NCBI GenBank assembly: GCA_016800925.1
Contig: JABCPU010000099.1
Span: 1-64,000, forward strand
From: Suillus spraguei
Lineage: Eukaryota; Basidiomycota; Agaricomycetes; Boletales; Suillaceae
Direction of reading: 5' to 3'
DNA: 64,000 bases
The notes under the pieces are model-generated. The model worked only from the letters and a program-made list of their open reading frames with translations, was not told the origin of the DNA and made no database searches. Below, piece by piece: positions 43,521 through 54,899 of this stretch. The position numbers were made by a program, and so were the translations under genes. Each line of letters opens with the position of its first letter. Within the stretch, counting starts at the first letter, position 1.

Positions 43521-45082
43521 ATGGAGTTACTGCCAGACCCTTTGGCCAGTTTACCTGAGTTACTGCCACACCCACCAGACTTCATACCTGGCAAGCAGTT
43601 TACCCAAGAGAGAGCTGAAGCGCTCGATCTGGATCCTGCAAAGTGGCTATGGACAGAGGAAAACAAGCTTGTACGCTGGTTTGTTTGTAAACATGAGACC
43701 GCCTTCGCTTGGGACGCGTCAGAACATGGCCATCTTGATGAGAAGTACTTTCTGCTGTACAAGATACTGACAGTACCGCACGCTCCATGGGTGGAGCGCA
43801 GCATCCCAATCCCTCCTGCCATGCTGGAGAAAGTTGTGGGTATTATCAAGGAAAAGATTGCATCTGGCGTGTATGAGCCGTCAATGGCATCTTACCACTC
43901 GCGATGGTTCTGCATCATCAAGAAAGACAGTACACCACTGCGTATAGTTCACGATCTCCAACCGCTGAACAGGGTAACTATCAAAGATGCTTCTGTTCCT
44001 CCATTCGTTGAACATCTCGCTGAATCATTTGCCAGCTACACTGTATATGGCATGATGGATTTATTTTCAGGATATGATCAGTGATCGCTACATGTTGACT
44101 CGCATGATATGACCACTTTTGGCACACCATTGGGGCCTTACTGCCTAACCACACTTCCGATGGGCCATGCTAATGGCGTACAGCTCTTTCAAGGGGATGT
44201 TTGCTTCATTCTACAAGATGAGATCCCAATGTATATGTTCCTGTTCATTGATGACATTGCTGTGAAGTCGGTAAAGATGCAGTATCAGAGAGCTGACGGC
44301 TCATATGAGACCATACTGGACAATGCTGGCATTCACTGCTTCATCTGGGAACACCTAATTGTGGTTAAACACGTCTTGCACCACTTGTGTATGGTTGGGC
44401 AGACCATTTCCACCAAAAAGTTCGTTTTAGCTGCACCTACCACCAATATCGTAGGGCACATGTGTACCTTTGAAAGGCGCATACCAGAGTCTGGGAAGGT
44501 ACAAAAGATCCGTGATTGGCCTGAGTGTAGCACCATTACGCATGTATGGGGCTTCCTAGGTACCTGCGGCGTCTTGCATATTTTCATCAAGGACTTCGCC
44601 AAGATAGTGAGACCACTAGTAGCACTAACGCGCAAGAACATCATATTCGAGTGGGGTCATGAACAAAAGGTAGCTATGCAAGTGCTCAAGGATGCAATTA
44701 TGCAGTCGCCAGCGCTAAGACCACTTGATTATGTTTCTGGGCGAGAAGTCGTTCTAGCTGTTGACACTTCTTCTATTGCCGTAGGTTTCATACTCTTGCA
44801 AATTGGCAAGAACATGAAGCGCTACCCTAGCCACTTTGGTTCGCTAATGCTTACTGAAGTCGAGAGCCACTACTTGCAAGTGAAGCTTGAGCTATACGGG
44901 TTGTTCAGAGCATTGCGCACCATGCGGGTGTATATCTTTGGCATTGTCAACCTAATGGTTGAGGTGGATGCGAAGTATATCAAGGGGATGATCAATAACC
45001 CGGATCTCCAGCCAAACACTACGATCAACCACTGGATTGCAGGTATACTTTTGTTTCAATTCAATCTTGTACACGTACCTGC
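43521..45082 (+). pseudogene. Gypsy-1 reverse transcriptase and RNase H
   Basis: RT motifs in order: KIASGVYEPSMASYHSRWFC, LRIVHDLQPLN, a TGA at 44082 after GYDQ where Arg is expected, FGTPLGPYCLTTLPMG, and the catalytic FIDDIAVKS (YxDD form). RNase H starts at VVLAVDTSSIAVGFILLQ and the frame runs to HVPA, where an antisense LTR interrupts it at 45083. Confidence 0.88.
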
Positions 45083-46021
45083 TGAAACAAAGAAACTACC
45101 GCTGGCCTAAGTATAAGCGCAATGATAATCCTACAGAAGGTGCGAGTGAAATGTTTGATCCAAGAGGACTGCAATAGAAGCAATTCCTTCTAAGTTAGTG
45201 TGAAGAAAACAAGAAAGTACTAATAAGGCAACAAAGGTTCTGTCTTCCGAGGTTAGCAGCGGTACTAGTGCGATGTTAGCAGTGCTCGTGCGGTAAGGAT
45301 AGCTGTAATGGTTAGCTAGCGAGGGCAAGAACAAAGTCACTTGAGCAAGACAAATATAGTATTACTACCCACAGTGTGGTAGCGGTAGCGGCAACTCCGT
45401 ACGAGCGAGAAAGTTGGTGAGAGAGGTAGCGACCAGCAAAATCACTGGCTGCAGTCCGGTTATGAGTAGCGAAGTTAAAAGTTGCATGGTACTTTGAGCG
45501 GTATAGTTACTGGCGGTTAAATCAATGAGCGAGATTCAAATGGAGAAAAGTTCAAAGGCAAATAGATTGTGACTAGCAAGCATTCAGATACTAAGTCCAA
45601 GTGAAGGGATGTAATGGGAAGTAACGGTAATGGTATGTATGTTGACTCTTTTTAACATATTCGAGCATGTACAAGATTATTAGGTGAGTCTGGTAGCGAG
45701 AAAGAAAATAAACACGGTATTAACTAAGAGGCGCACAGCGTGTAGCGGCCCCCCGAGATGCAAGGTAAATCCTGCCATAGATTTAGTAACAGCAGAAGCG
45801 AAGTAACTACGCACCAATGGATCTAGACAGATTTGGATGGGACATGAGGGCATCGGCACGAGGATCTGGTAAGGGTTCACGGCAGAAGTACAGTTCTGGC
45901 TTAGCAGAGCAAAAAGGCTATATACTTGCTATAGGAGAATTCTTTGGTTGCCGCTGCAGACAGTAATGAGATGCTTGTCAAAAACGGGGGTTTGATGGTC
46001 AGTGTGACTTTGCTCACTACA
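45083..46021 (-). mobile_element. Antisense solo LTR, family A, inside Gypsy-1 pol
   Basis: TGAAACAAAG to CACTACA, 939 bp, the reverse of the Gypsy-1 LTR. Removing it restores the reading frame from HVPA into TKHTSADGLSRRP, the usual end of RNase H. Flanks CCTGC and (A)CCGC fit a 5-bp duplication with one base lost. Confidence 0.88.
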
Positions 46022-48133
46022 CCGCAACCAAGCATACCAGCGCTGATGGTCTCTCAAGGAGACCTGCTGCAGACAAAGATCCCGCTGAGGAGGATGATCA
46101 CGAGGATTGGTTAGACCGCTCATACTCCTTCAGTATAGAGATTTTGAACAACAGGGCTTGCGTAGTCGCAGGTTCTTGCAGCAACATCTTGCAGCACCCT
46201 CATTCTTCACCCATGCCACGCTCACTAACTCGACCACCCATGCTACTCGCATGTTTAGGTACCATAACCTACGAAAGCGATGGCATCATTATCCCATGTT
46301 CAGAGGCTGCCCAAGCCCAAGACGAACATGTGCTGCTAATTCAGCGATTCATGACTGACTGCAAGCGGCCAGTGAGTTTGACTGACAAGGAATTTACATC
46401 CTTCATTGGAACACTCATCCGGTACTTCATGTTAGGGGATAGCCTCTTCTGGTGGCAATTGCTTGGCAAACATCAGCTAGTCGTACCAGTGGCTAAGCAC
46501 TTGCGTATCCTGAAGGAAGTGCACGATGACTTAGGTCATAAGGGAGTATTTGCGACCCGCGCTAGACTCCTTTTATGTTTTTTGGTGGCCATATATTATT
46601 GACAATATCAAATGGTACAACAGGACTTGTCACGAGTGCTAGATCAGGCAGACTTGCTGCTTGCACATACTGCCAACCATCCCTGTACCTGGCAGTATCT
46701 TTAGGTGCGCGCACCTTGACACTATGATGATGCCGAAAGCTGGTGGATTCGATCGCTTAGTTCAAGTGTGCTGTGCTCTTACTGGTTACCCAGAATGGTG
46801 TATGCTACATAAGGAAAATACTAAAACCCTTAGTGCCTTCATCTTTGAAGAGCTTCTGTGTCGGTGGGGACCTATCACTGAGATTGTTACTGACAACAGG
46901 TCAGCATTTATTGCGGCAGTAGAAGAGTTAGCTAACCATTACGGGATTCACCCTATCCACATCTCTCCTTACAACTCACAAGCCAACAGCATTGTCGAGC
47001 GGCATCATTATGGTGTCCGGTGTAGAGAAACAATCCTGCCTGGGGGGACAGGTATAAGAAGCAGGGAGCAGTATGTTCAGCCCAAAGGGCTTCTGACTAG
47101 CCAAAACTCAAGGGAAGGAGAGAGGAAACAGTCAAAGACAGTGGTAGTGTTCACTTTAGAAAACTAGGTATCCAGGAGCCAAATAGTGAGCTATGAAAGC
47201 TGCCAAACTAGAAAAGCTACAAAGAGAAAAGCTGCACAAGAACTCAAATGAGTGAGGAGCTATGGTAAGCTGCCCAGGAACTAATCAAAAGAGGAGCTAA
47301 CAGTACTGGAACTAAGTAGAATCCTTGGTGGTGCAAAGAGTGAAAGGTAAGGTGCTTATGTAATCATCAAAAGTGCGAACCTAAGGTAAGGAAAGTCCAA
47401 GTATGAGACACCATGCAAAAACTACCTTTTCAAGCCCAGCCTGAGTTTGTCTGTCACACCAGGAGGCCATCATGAAAAGTTGTAGGGGGATGAGTCCCGC
47501 TGGTACCAGACCGTTCATACTGTGTTCTGGGCTGAGTGTGTTACTGTTCATTATGACACTGGGCTATCGCCATATTTTATGGTTCACAGCGTCAAGCCAA
47601 TCTTTCCATTTGATCTCGCTGAAAGTACCTTTCTAGTAGACCTACCTGGTCAAGAGACATTCTCCACTACCGACCTCATCGCTTACTGCATGTGGCAGTT
47701 ACAGAAGCGACAAGAAGACCTCCACAGCATCAGAGAAAAAGTCACTAAGGCAAGGCTCAATTCAGTACGGCAATTCGAGCGCCGGTACAGCGCTACTATC
47801 AAAGACTATAACTTTGCTCCAGGCACATTAGTCTTAGTACACAATTCCAAGATCAAGTACGAGCTGAGTTGAAAGATGAAGCCGCGGTACCTCGGTCCAA
47901 TGGTAGTAATGTGTCGTACCAACAGCAGCTCATACTGGCTAGCCGAGCTAGATGGCAGCATATCCAAACTGCATTACGCAGCATTCCGCTTGATCCCTTA
48001 TCACCTGCGTACCAATACTAAACTTTCAGTTACTAGCATTACTGGTCTAGACAAAGAAGCATTGGACTCATTAGCAGGAGAAGACAATGAAGAGCCAGTG
48101 GACAAAGACATCAGCTTCAGTGCCGACACTTAA
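46022..48133 (+). pseudogene. Gypsy-1 integrase
   Basis: After ADGLSRRP the frame shifts several times. The zinc-binding region (HLRILKEVHDDLGHKG) and WYNRTCHEC precede the catalytic core: HLDTMMMPKAGG (first Asp), IVTDNRSAF (second Asp), and SIVERHHYG (Glu). A solo LTR lies just after the Glu. Beyond it come FWAECVTVHYDTGLSPYFM and a C-terminal domain (APGTLVLVHNSKI, PRYLGPMVVM), interrupted by TGA at 47870. Confidence 0.82.
47021..47458 (+). mobile_element. Solo LTR-like insertion, family E, 438 bp
   Basis: TGTAGAGAAACAATCC to CTGTCACA splits integrase. Excising it rejoins GVR with EAIMKSCRGDESRWYQT. Flanks TCCGG and CCAGG are only partly alike. TG/CA ends suggest a solo LTR; no other copy is in the window. 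Confidence 0.6.
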
Positions 48134-48968
48134 CCCCACCTATCCCATACTGCTACAACCGACACTCGCTATCATACCGCTGCTCTCTAATATCACGCAC
48201 TCCAGAAAAACATAAAAACACAAAAAACAAAAACCACTCAGTACAATAGTCTCAGTTTTACCCTGGGTTTCGACTGGCGTCTCAGTTTCCTTTATCAAAG
48301 TCTCCACCCTCTAGATCTCACTTACCTACACTACGTGCTAACAGCAAACAGACTCTTATATCAGAATTAATACTGCAACAGACTGCAGAGAATGCACTAA
48401 TACCACGCACTGATCATTACCGTACATACATGTATTTTCTTCTACCACGGAGGGAGCGCACCACGCACATTTGACAGAACCAGGGACATCACGCACTCAG
48501 CAATATCATGCAGGAATAGAAGAAGGAAGTGCAGTGATGAAGACAAGATGAGCAGTACCTCACAATTTGGCTGTACCTTTACTCTAGTCTCATCTTATGC
48601 GAGCACTCATTTACCTTACTATATCACACAGGCATTCAATGGACTAGTACTGGAATTTGGATATGGACAAGGGACACTTGGACAAAACCGCCGACTCACT
48701 TCTCCTTACCAGCAGTACAACCACAGGAGAAAGACTCATATGCACATGCTACAGTATACATGTATATGGTACAAAGGAAGAGAGACACTAAGTACTCAGT
48801 CACCACGTGCTTTCTTGATGCGGTCCAGATAGCCATGAAGATACTTCATGCTGGTGGCCATCTCTTTCATCAGACTTGCATCTGCATGTACCATGCATCC
48901 AGCTTCCGCATCTCAGTGTCAGCCAAGAAGAATAGGTCAGGAACAGCGCGCAGCTCATCCAGCTGTTG
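48134..48968. other. Gypsy-1 3' non-pol segment, left part
   Basis: No plus-strand coding frame. On the minus strand, the frame after the TAG at 48969 continues plausibly to ~48810 (QLDELRAVPDLFFLADTEMR, then YLDRIKKA), suggesting that the antisense gene once extended here and was cut short by a CAG-to-TAG change. Confidence 0.5.
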
Positions 48969-49954
48969 CTAGAATTCCGCTTGATCTTCCACCTCAGAAT
49001 CCTCAGTGACTTGCCTAGCAACTTCTCCCATATCCATCTCCTCCCCTTCCATCAGCTCTATTGCCACTTCAGGTGGCCCATCAGCAGTAACTTCACCACC
49101 AGCCTTAGCACTACTGCTATTGCCAGCGGGAGGTGGTGTCTTTGCTGCAGACTTGGCCTTATGTTCTATGAACAAGTTAACAAGGTTAGAAGTTTGACAT
49201 GCACAGAACTTACTACCAAAGTATCTGGACTGGACACAGCCAGTCTTCAGCTTGCGGCATGGCCAGCAGCTGTACCCATGCTCGCCGGAGCAGAGTATCT
49301 TCTGATGGGTGCAGCGCTCACATGGCTTCAAGTACACTATGTCGCCAGGTCTCCTACCAATCCTGGGGCGTGGCTTTGGACACTAGAAATAGCGCATAAG
49401 TAAAGGCAAGTGAAAGAGAGATGACGAGAGCTTACCAAAGTACCCTCAGTTCATGCTAAAGGCGCCACCATGCCCTCCGCATCACTGCCAGTAACCTCCT
49501 CCATTGGCACGTCTGCGACAGCGACTTCCTTTTCCTTACCCTTCTCGTCAGCAGCAGTGGCTAGCTTCTCTTGCTCATGCTTATTCTTCGCAGCAAGCAA
49601 AGCTGCACGAACCTGCTCAGTCCACCAATCGTACACCTTGCTGGCTTCTAGTCCCACGGCGTTCTCAGCCAACAGCAAGATCAATGCCAGGCTATAGGTC
49701 TTCCCATCCAAACGACACTTCACCATCGTGCTCTATACCATAGAAATGAGTAAAGACAAAGTACACCTCCAATAGTCGCTCACAATAGCAGTAGTCCACT
49801 CATTCATCCACCGCCTCTTCTCAGTGGCTAAGTCCTCATGGTCCTCAGGGATGCACTTGGTCAGTGCTTCGACCTTCGTGCGGACCACGGCAAACTTCTC
49901 AACCAAGACAATGGCCTCAGGGCAAAGGTCAGATCCAAAGTCAAAGAGAGACAT
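48969..49954 (-). pseudogene. Antisense spliced gene with Zn(II)2Cys6-type motif, carried by Gypsy-1
   Basis: Four exons on the minus strand, 49954-49784, 49732-49436, 49382-49214 and 49165-48969, join through GT-AG introns of 51, 53 and 48 nt. The frame is 278 codons including the stop. Exon 1-2 encode a helical acidic region (KVYDWWTEQVRAALLAAKNK). Exon 3 carries CERCTHQKILC, then CWPCRKLKTGC, a C-X2-C-X6-C-X7-C-X2-C-X6-C pattern equal to fungal Zn2Cys6 DNA-binding clusters. Exon 4 is acidic. One TGA lies near the end of exon 2 (49451-49453), and the final TAG may replace CAG, with coding potential beyond it. That intronic structure survives means the gene was not acquired through the element's own sense RNA. 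Role unknown; a transcription-factor-like or RNA-binding protein are the options. Confidence 0.68.
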
Positions 49955-50207
49955 GCTGTAGCAAAGGCAAGCAAGGTATCATAGGTACGCCAGTCATTTA
50001 TAGAAGCTCCCAAATTGTAACTGCTGCATAATGCACCTTGTGTTCATCATTATCCCCTTCCCACAATACCACAAGTTCACCACCAATCACGTTTCATAAC
50101 CTCCACATACCACGTATCATGTCACACACTTGCAAATCACAGGAACACTAAGTCTTACATATGGTACATTTGACCGGGGACGGTCAATATTCAAAGTGCC
50201 CAGCAGA
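49955..50207. other. Gypsy-1 segment before the 3' LTR
   Basis: Upstream of the antisense gene start, so it may hold its promoter. GACCGGGGACGGTC near 50172-50185 is the only purine-rich stretch before the 3' LTR and may be a degenerate polypurine tract. Confidence 0.4.
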
Positions 50208-51200
50208 TGTAGCGAGCAAAGTCATGCTGACCATCAAACCCCCATTTTTGACAAGCATCTCATTACTGTCTGCAGCGGCAACCAAAGAATTCCCTTATAG
50301 TGAGTATATAGCCTTTTCGCTCCGCTAAGGTGGAACTGTACTTCTGCCACGAACCCCTACCAGATCCTCGCGCCAATGCCCTCATGTCCCATCCAAATCC
50401 ATCTAGATCCATTGGTGCGTAGTTACTTTGCTTCCACCATTACTAAATCTATGGCAGGATTTACCTTGCGTCTCGAGGGGCCACTACACGCTGTGCGCCT
50501 CTTAGTTAATATCCTGTTTATTTTCTTTCTCGCTACCAGACTCACCTAATAATCTTGTACACGCTTGAATATGTTAAAAAGACTCGACATACATACCATT
50601 ACTGTTACTTCCCATTACATCCCTTCACTTGGACTTAGTATCAGAACGCTCGCTAGTCTCAATCTATTTGCCTTTGAACCTTTCTCCATTCGAATCTCAC
50701 TCATTGATTTAACCGCTGGTAACTTTACCGCTCGAAGTGCCGCGCAACTTTTGACTTTGCTACTTGTAACCAGAGCATGGCCAGTGATCTTGCTGGGTCA
50801 CTACCTCTCTCATCAACTTTCTCAATTGTACAGAACTGCCACTACCACTACTGCACTGCAGGTAGTAGTACTATATTCATTTCACAGCAGTCACTTTTGT
50901 TCTTGCTCTCGCTAGCTAACCACTACAGCTATCCTTACCGTGCTAGTACCGCTGATATACTGTTACTGCCACTAACCTTAGAGCCGGAATCTTTGTTGCC
51001 TTATTAGTACTTTCTTGATTCCTTCACACTAACTTAGAAGGAATTGCTTCTATTGCAGTCCTCTTGGGTCGAACATCTCACTTGCACCTTCAGTAGGATT
51101 ATTGTTGTGCTTATACTTATTGGGTCGAACATCTCACTTGCACCTTCAGTAGGATTATTGTTGCGCTTATACTTAGGCCAGTGGTAGTTTCTTTGTTTCA
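50208..51200 (+). mobile_element. Gypsy-1 3' LTR (family A)
   Basis: TGTAGCGAGCAAAGTC to CTTTGTTTCA, 993 bp. It contains a ~58-bp tandem duplication (GGGTCGAACATCTCACTTGC block at ~51066 and ~51121) not seen in the 5' LTR. Confidence 0.88.
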
Positions 51201-53554
51201 ATGAGCTGCTCAACATCATTTTTATGACAGCCTACAATGCAAAGAATGTCTAAGGGAACTAACCCACCACCCATTGGAAATAATACTAAGTACACCCCCA
51301 AATCACCAAAATTCATATTCTGTGCATCTCATCTCCTGCCAGCAGATTCTTCTTGGCTCCTCAATGTTCCCCTTTCCTGGGTGTGGGCCTCTCTTTGGTG
51401 TCATGCTATTTGAGCAATTTGTCTCCTCATCCTGAATCTTCTTCATTCCATGTAAAGAACTCTGGAAAGACAGCGGGAGATGCTATACCCTCCGGAATTT
51501 GACTGAGCTGAGGCATGTCAATATCACATGGCATATGGCACTCAAGGTTGTCAGTGTAATAATATTCTTCCAGCCACCTATACCTGTACATATTTACCTT
51601 CTCTGAAAGGTATGCAATAACATTTTTGGCATTCTCTAGATCTTCCTTGAGACGACCATGCAGTTTGGATTCTACACCATCCTGAAGCTTTTTGACCTTG
51701 TCTAGGTAACAATTTTAGTCCCATTCGCCATACGGTTCTCAGTATCTGAGTGATTAATTCTCACCAGCCATCTGGGTTCCTTTTGATACTGCCTCAATGA
51801 TCAGACAGAATTGCCACAACCCTTTAAAGCTCACTTGCAGACTGTGTCATGTAGCTCATTGATATCACAGCTCTTCTGCCTCTGCACTAAGGTCAGTTGA
51901 AAGCTTCATGTGAAATTATATGAGTTTTGTGCTATGTGGCATTTTGAAGAGCTTACTTTAGTTTGATATTACTTCCAATGTGGATGCATTGATGCAGATG
52001 CCTCTGAGGAGGTGAGACAGACATCCTTGATCAAAATTTCATAAGTGGTTTCAATAGTGTTGGTGATTTATTTATATATCTATTGCAATGATAACCAATA
52101 TTGTACTACTTGTCAGAACAAAGAACAAAGACCATGCTATCATCCATGGCGATCATGTGGCAACATTCTATTTACTGTAACAAGATCTATGGCACTCAGA
52201 TGGCATTTTTATTACTATTTTAAATCAGTCATTTTCTGCTTAAGCATATAAAGTGTTTGGTTCATCAATGGCATTGCAGTCACTTGCTTCAACTTATTAT
52301 TATGAGTGGGGATGAGAACTATCCCTCTTCCAGTGGTCCTTCACTCAAGCATAGTTGTTCAGCCCTTCAATTGGGTCTGCATAAAAAGGGGTAAGTATCA
52401 TTCAAAGCAGTGAGCTGCTACCTGACCTATCCTCCTGACCAGGACTTTATCAAACCCCCTCGTCCTTCATGGGCGACATTTTGATTGGACAGTCTTCACC
52501 CTATGTAATTATCCTGCCCTTCTGACTGCAGAGATCCTCCAACTGGAAGATTTACAAAACTCTCCAATAGAGCACTATCCAGTGGAGTAAGTGTAATTGT
52601 GATAATTGCATGCTCCAGTATTTATGAATGCTTACAATGTTAGCGTTCATTACACTAATAGACTCGTATCCTGGTCTTTTAGATTGTCTCACCTCGAGCA
52701 AGGAGGAGGAGGTTGTTCACCTGGGAGAATTAGTCAGTGTTTCAAACTAGGTGCTCATTACACTCACCGTTTTGCAGCTAAATAAAGGAGCCTCTGGTGC
52801 ATAGGGTGACAACACTAAAACCCTTAAGTCTGTTGTTTTTGATTGGCTTGTGCTCAAAGGACAGGTGATCATACTGTCCCTCTCCTGAAACAACAAGTCA
52901 GACTGAGGGTTTAATCATGAAATCACAGGTGCATTGCTCTGCTCTGCAGGTCTTGACTGGTCAAATGCAGCATAAGTCTTTCCACCATTCAATCAACTCA
53001 GCATTATAACACTGCAAGTTAGAACCAAGCATAGTCTCAAGAGCAGTGAAACTGTGGTTTATGGCAACCAGTGGCTGATATTCTTATATGTGGGGTATGA
53101 GTATGACCCTGAAGATCCATGGAAGGGCTTATTAAGGAGTGAGATACTGATATGTGTATGTTTATTCTATTGACCATTAACATCACTCTCATCTCCCTTG
53201 ATAGGGTTTCAAACATGTATTTACATCCCCAAGTTCAGTAGACAATGAGCCAAAAGCGATGTGCTCAGGTAACACTTACCTTCACAGTATGAAGTCAGTA
53301 ACCAAAGGATCACTGGCCTATATTGCCACACAGGTATGTAAAAGATTGTATAAAGTATACCTTGCATTGCTGATCATCCATTAAGATTTGGTTCTTATTG
53401 ACTTCATTGTCTGTATTTTCATGCACAGACAGTGTCACAGATTTGGAAAATTTTTATCACAGTATCCTCAACTTGCTAGAGGATCCAGATGAAAGTGAGG
53501 AAGTTGTTGACCTCATGATGTGGTGGATGTGGTCCGTAATCCATCTAGCTATAT
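51201..53554. other. Degenerate DNA with gene relics
   Basis: On the minus strand near 51700-51480 a frame reads KLHGRLKEDLENAKNVIAYL, YRWLEEYYYTDNLECHMPCD and FPEFFTWNEED, coding in character but with no recognised family and broken on both sides. The rest has no supported feature. The A/T-rich composition suggests old repeats. Confidence 0.35.
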
Positions 53555-53973
53555 TGTTATGAACTAGGGTGGCATCACCAGCAACAGTGCAAAGGCACTT
53601 AATGGTTTACTGGGAAGTTCGTCGGTTGTTCAAAGGAACAAGACTTTGCCTAAGAGATGTGTCTCAAAGGTATCAAGAATAGAGACTAAGACTAAGGAGT
53701 GCTTAGACTTAGAGACGATTCAGACGACTAAGGTTGGAGGCCTTAGCGAACGGAGATTCAGGTAAAACCTAGTAAGATTAAAGTGAAGTAACTAATGGTA
53801 ATACAATGTGCTTAAATAAGCCAATATGTGCGCATGGACCAGAGAGATGTGAGAAGGTAAATGCATATCCTAATAGGGAAGGAAAGTATAGTACAAGCAT
53901 GTTGAGATGTGTAAGTCGAGAAGGGATCACATGATATAGGAGAAAAATATATAGGGGATGTACAATTGTAACA
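53555..53973 (+). mobile_element. Solo LTR, family D, copy 6 (diverged)
   Basis: TGTTATGAACTAGGG to TGTAACA, 419 bp, more diverged and shorter than other copies. Flanks TATAT and TTACT do not match, so it is older or rearranged. Confidence 0.8.
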
Positions 53974-54899
53974 TTACTCCCATTTTACATGTAAAATCAC
54001 CTGACTTTACTTATTCTGGAGTGTTATCATAATAGACAGGATCGTCGCTCAACTCGTAGTCCTTGTCAAGAACTGAGCCACTCATCATATAGGCTGCTTC
54101 CTCGATAGCACAACACTTATGATCTCTAGACTCTTTCTTGTCATCAAGCTTCTTTTCCCATCGACAAAGTTTCTCATAGAAACTGTTGTCTTTATACATA
54201 AGGGTGATTGGCGGAGGACCAATAAGTGAGGGACAATAAAGGGAGAGATGCATGGGTCTCCAATATTTGCAGATGCAACACTGATGGTCGGGACAGTTCT
54301 TTTGGCGATGACCCATTTATCCACAGATGTGACATTTCATATTTTTGTTGTGGTTGGATACGGAGGTGTGGAGAGGGGTAGGGGCGACGATTCGTTTATG
54401 GGGTTCGATGGAGCATGCCCACTTCTTTCCTCAATGCCTAGTCAAGTGTCATAGGGTGAGTTCATTACTTTCTCAAACATCATCGGTAAGGGTGCTGGGC
54501 TGAGGCAATGGAGTAGTGGTGGTGACTGCTAAGAGTTCATCTGAGTCAGAGGGGGTGGTTACTCCGAGTTCTTCCACTAGAACTGAAGCGCATGTGAGAC
54601 AATCGGAAATACGAGACATGGTTATGTCAAATTTTGGGAGAAATTCCTTTTCCAAAATCAAGGCAGTGTGCTCGAGATCTTGAATTAAGATTGGTTTAGA
54701 GGGACTGCTAGGATTGAATTGGTTGGGAATCGCCATTGGCAGGTGGATGCTGAGATCTTTTAACATACATTCGAGTGTGATAATCTCAGCAGGCTCAATG
54801 TTAAGTTCTTTGGCAGCTACTACTTCCTCATGAGTGTATGCTGATTGGTTGTGGAGGTGGGGAGGTTTGTTTTCATCATTGGGTGTGTTTATGGGTGAT

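Larger units (their letters stand above)
39835..51200 (+). mobile_element. Gypsy-1: Ty3/gypsy retrotransposon with nested insertions
   Basis: Direct family A LTRs at both ends enclose gag, protease, reverse transcriptase, RNase H and integrase in Ty3/gypsy order. An extra 2-kb 3' segment carries an antisense gene. The element is interrupted by an antisense family A LTR (45083-46021) and a 438-bp solo LTR (47021-47458), and by many stops. No matching 5-bp duplication was found at its outer borders (left flank TCCAT, right flank ATGAG). Confidence 0.9.

Noticed and set aside
39835..51200. Target-site duplication around Gypsy-1
   Set aside because: Flanks TCCAT and ATGAG differ and the other half of the family F repeat is not found, so I do not claim an intact insertion site.
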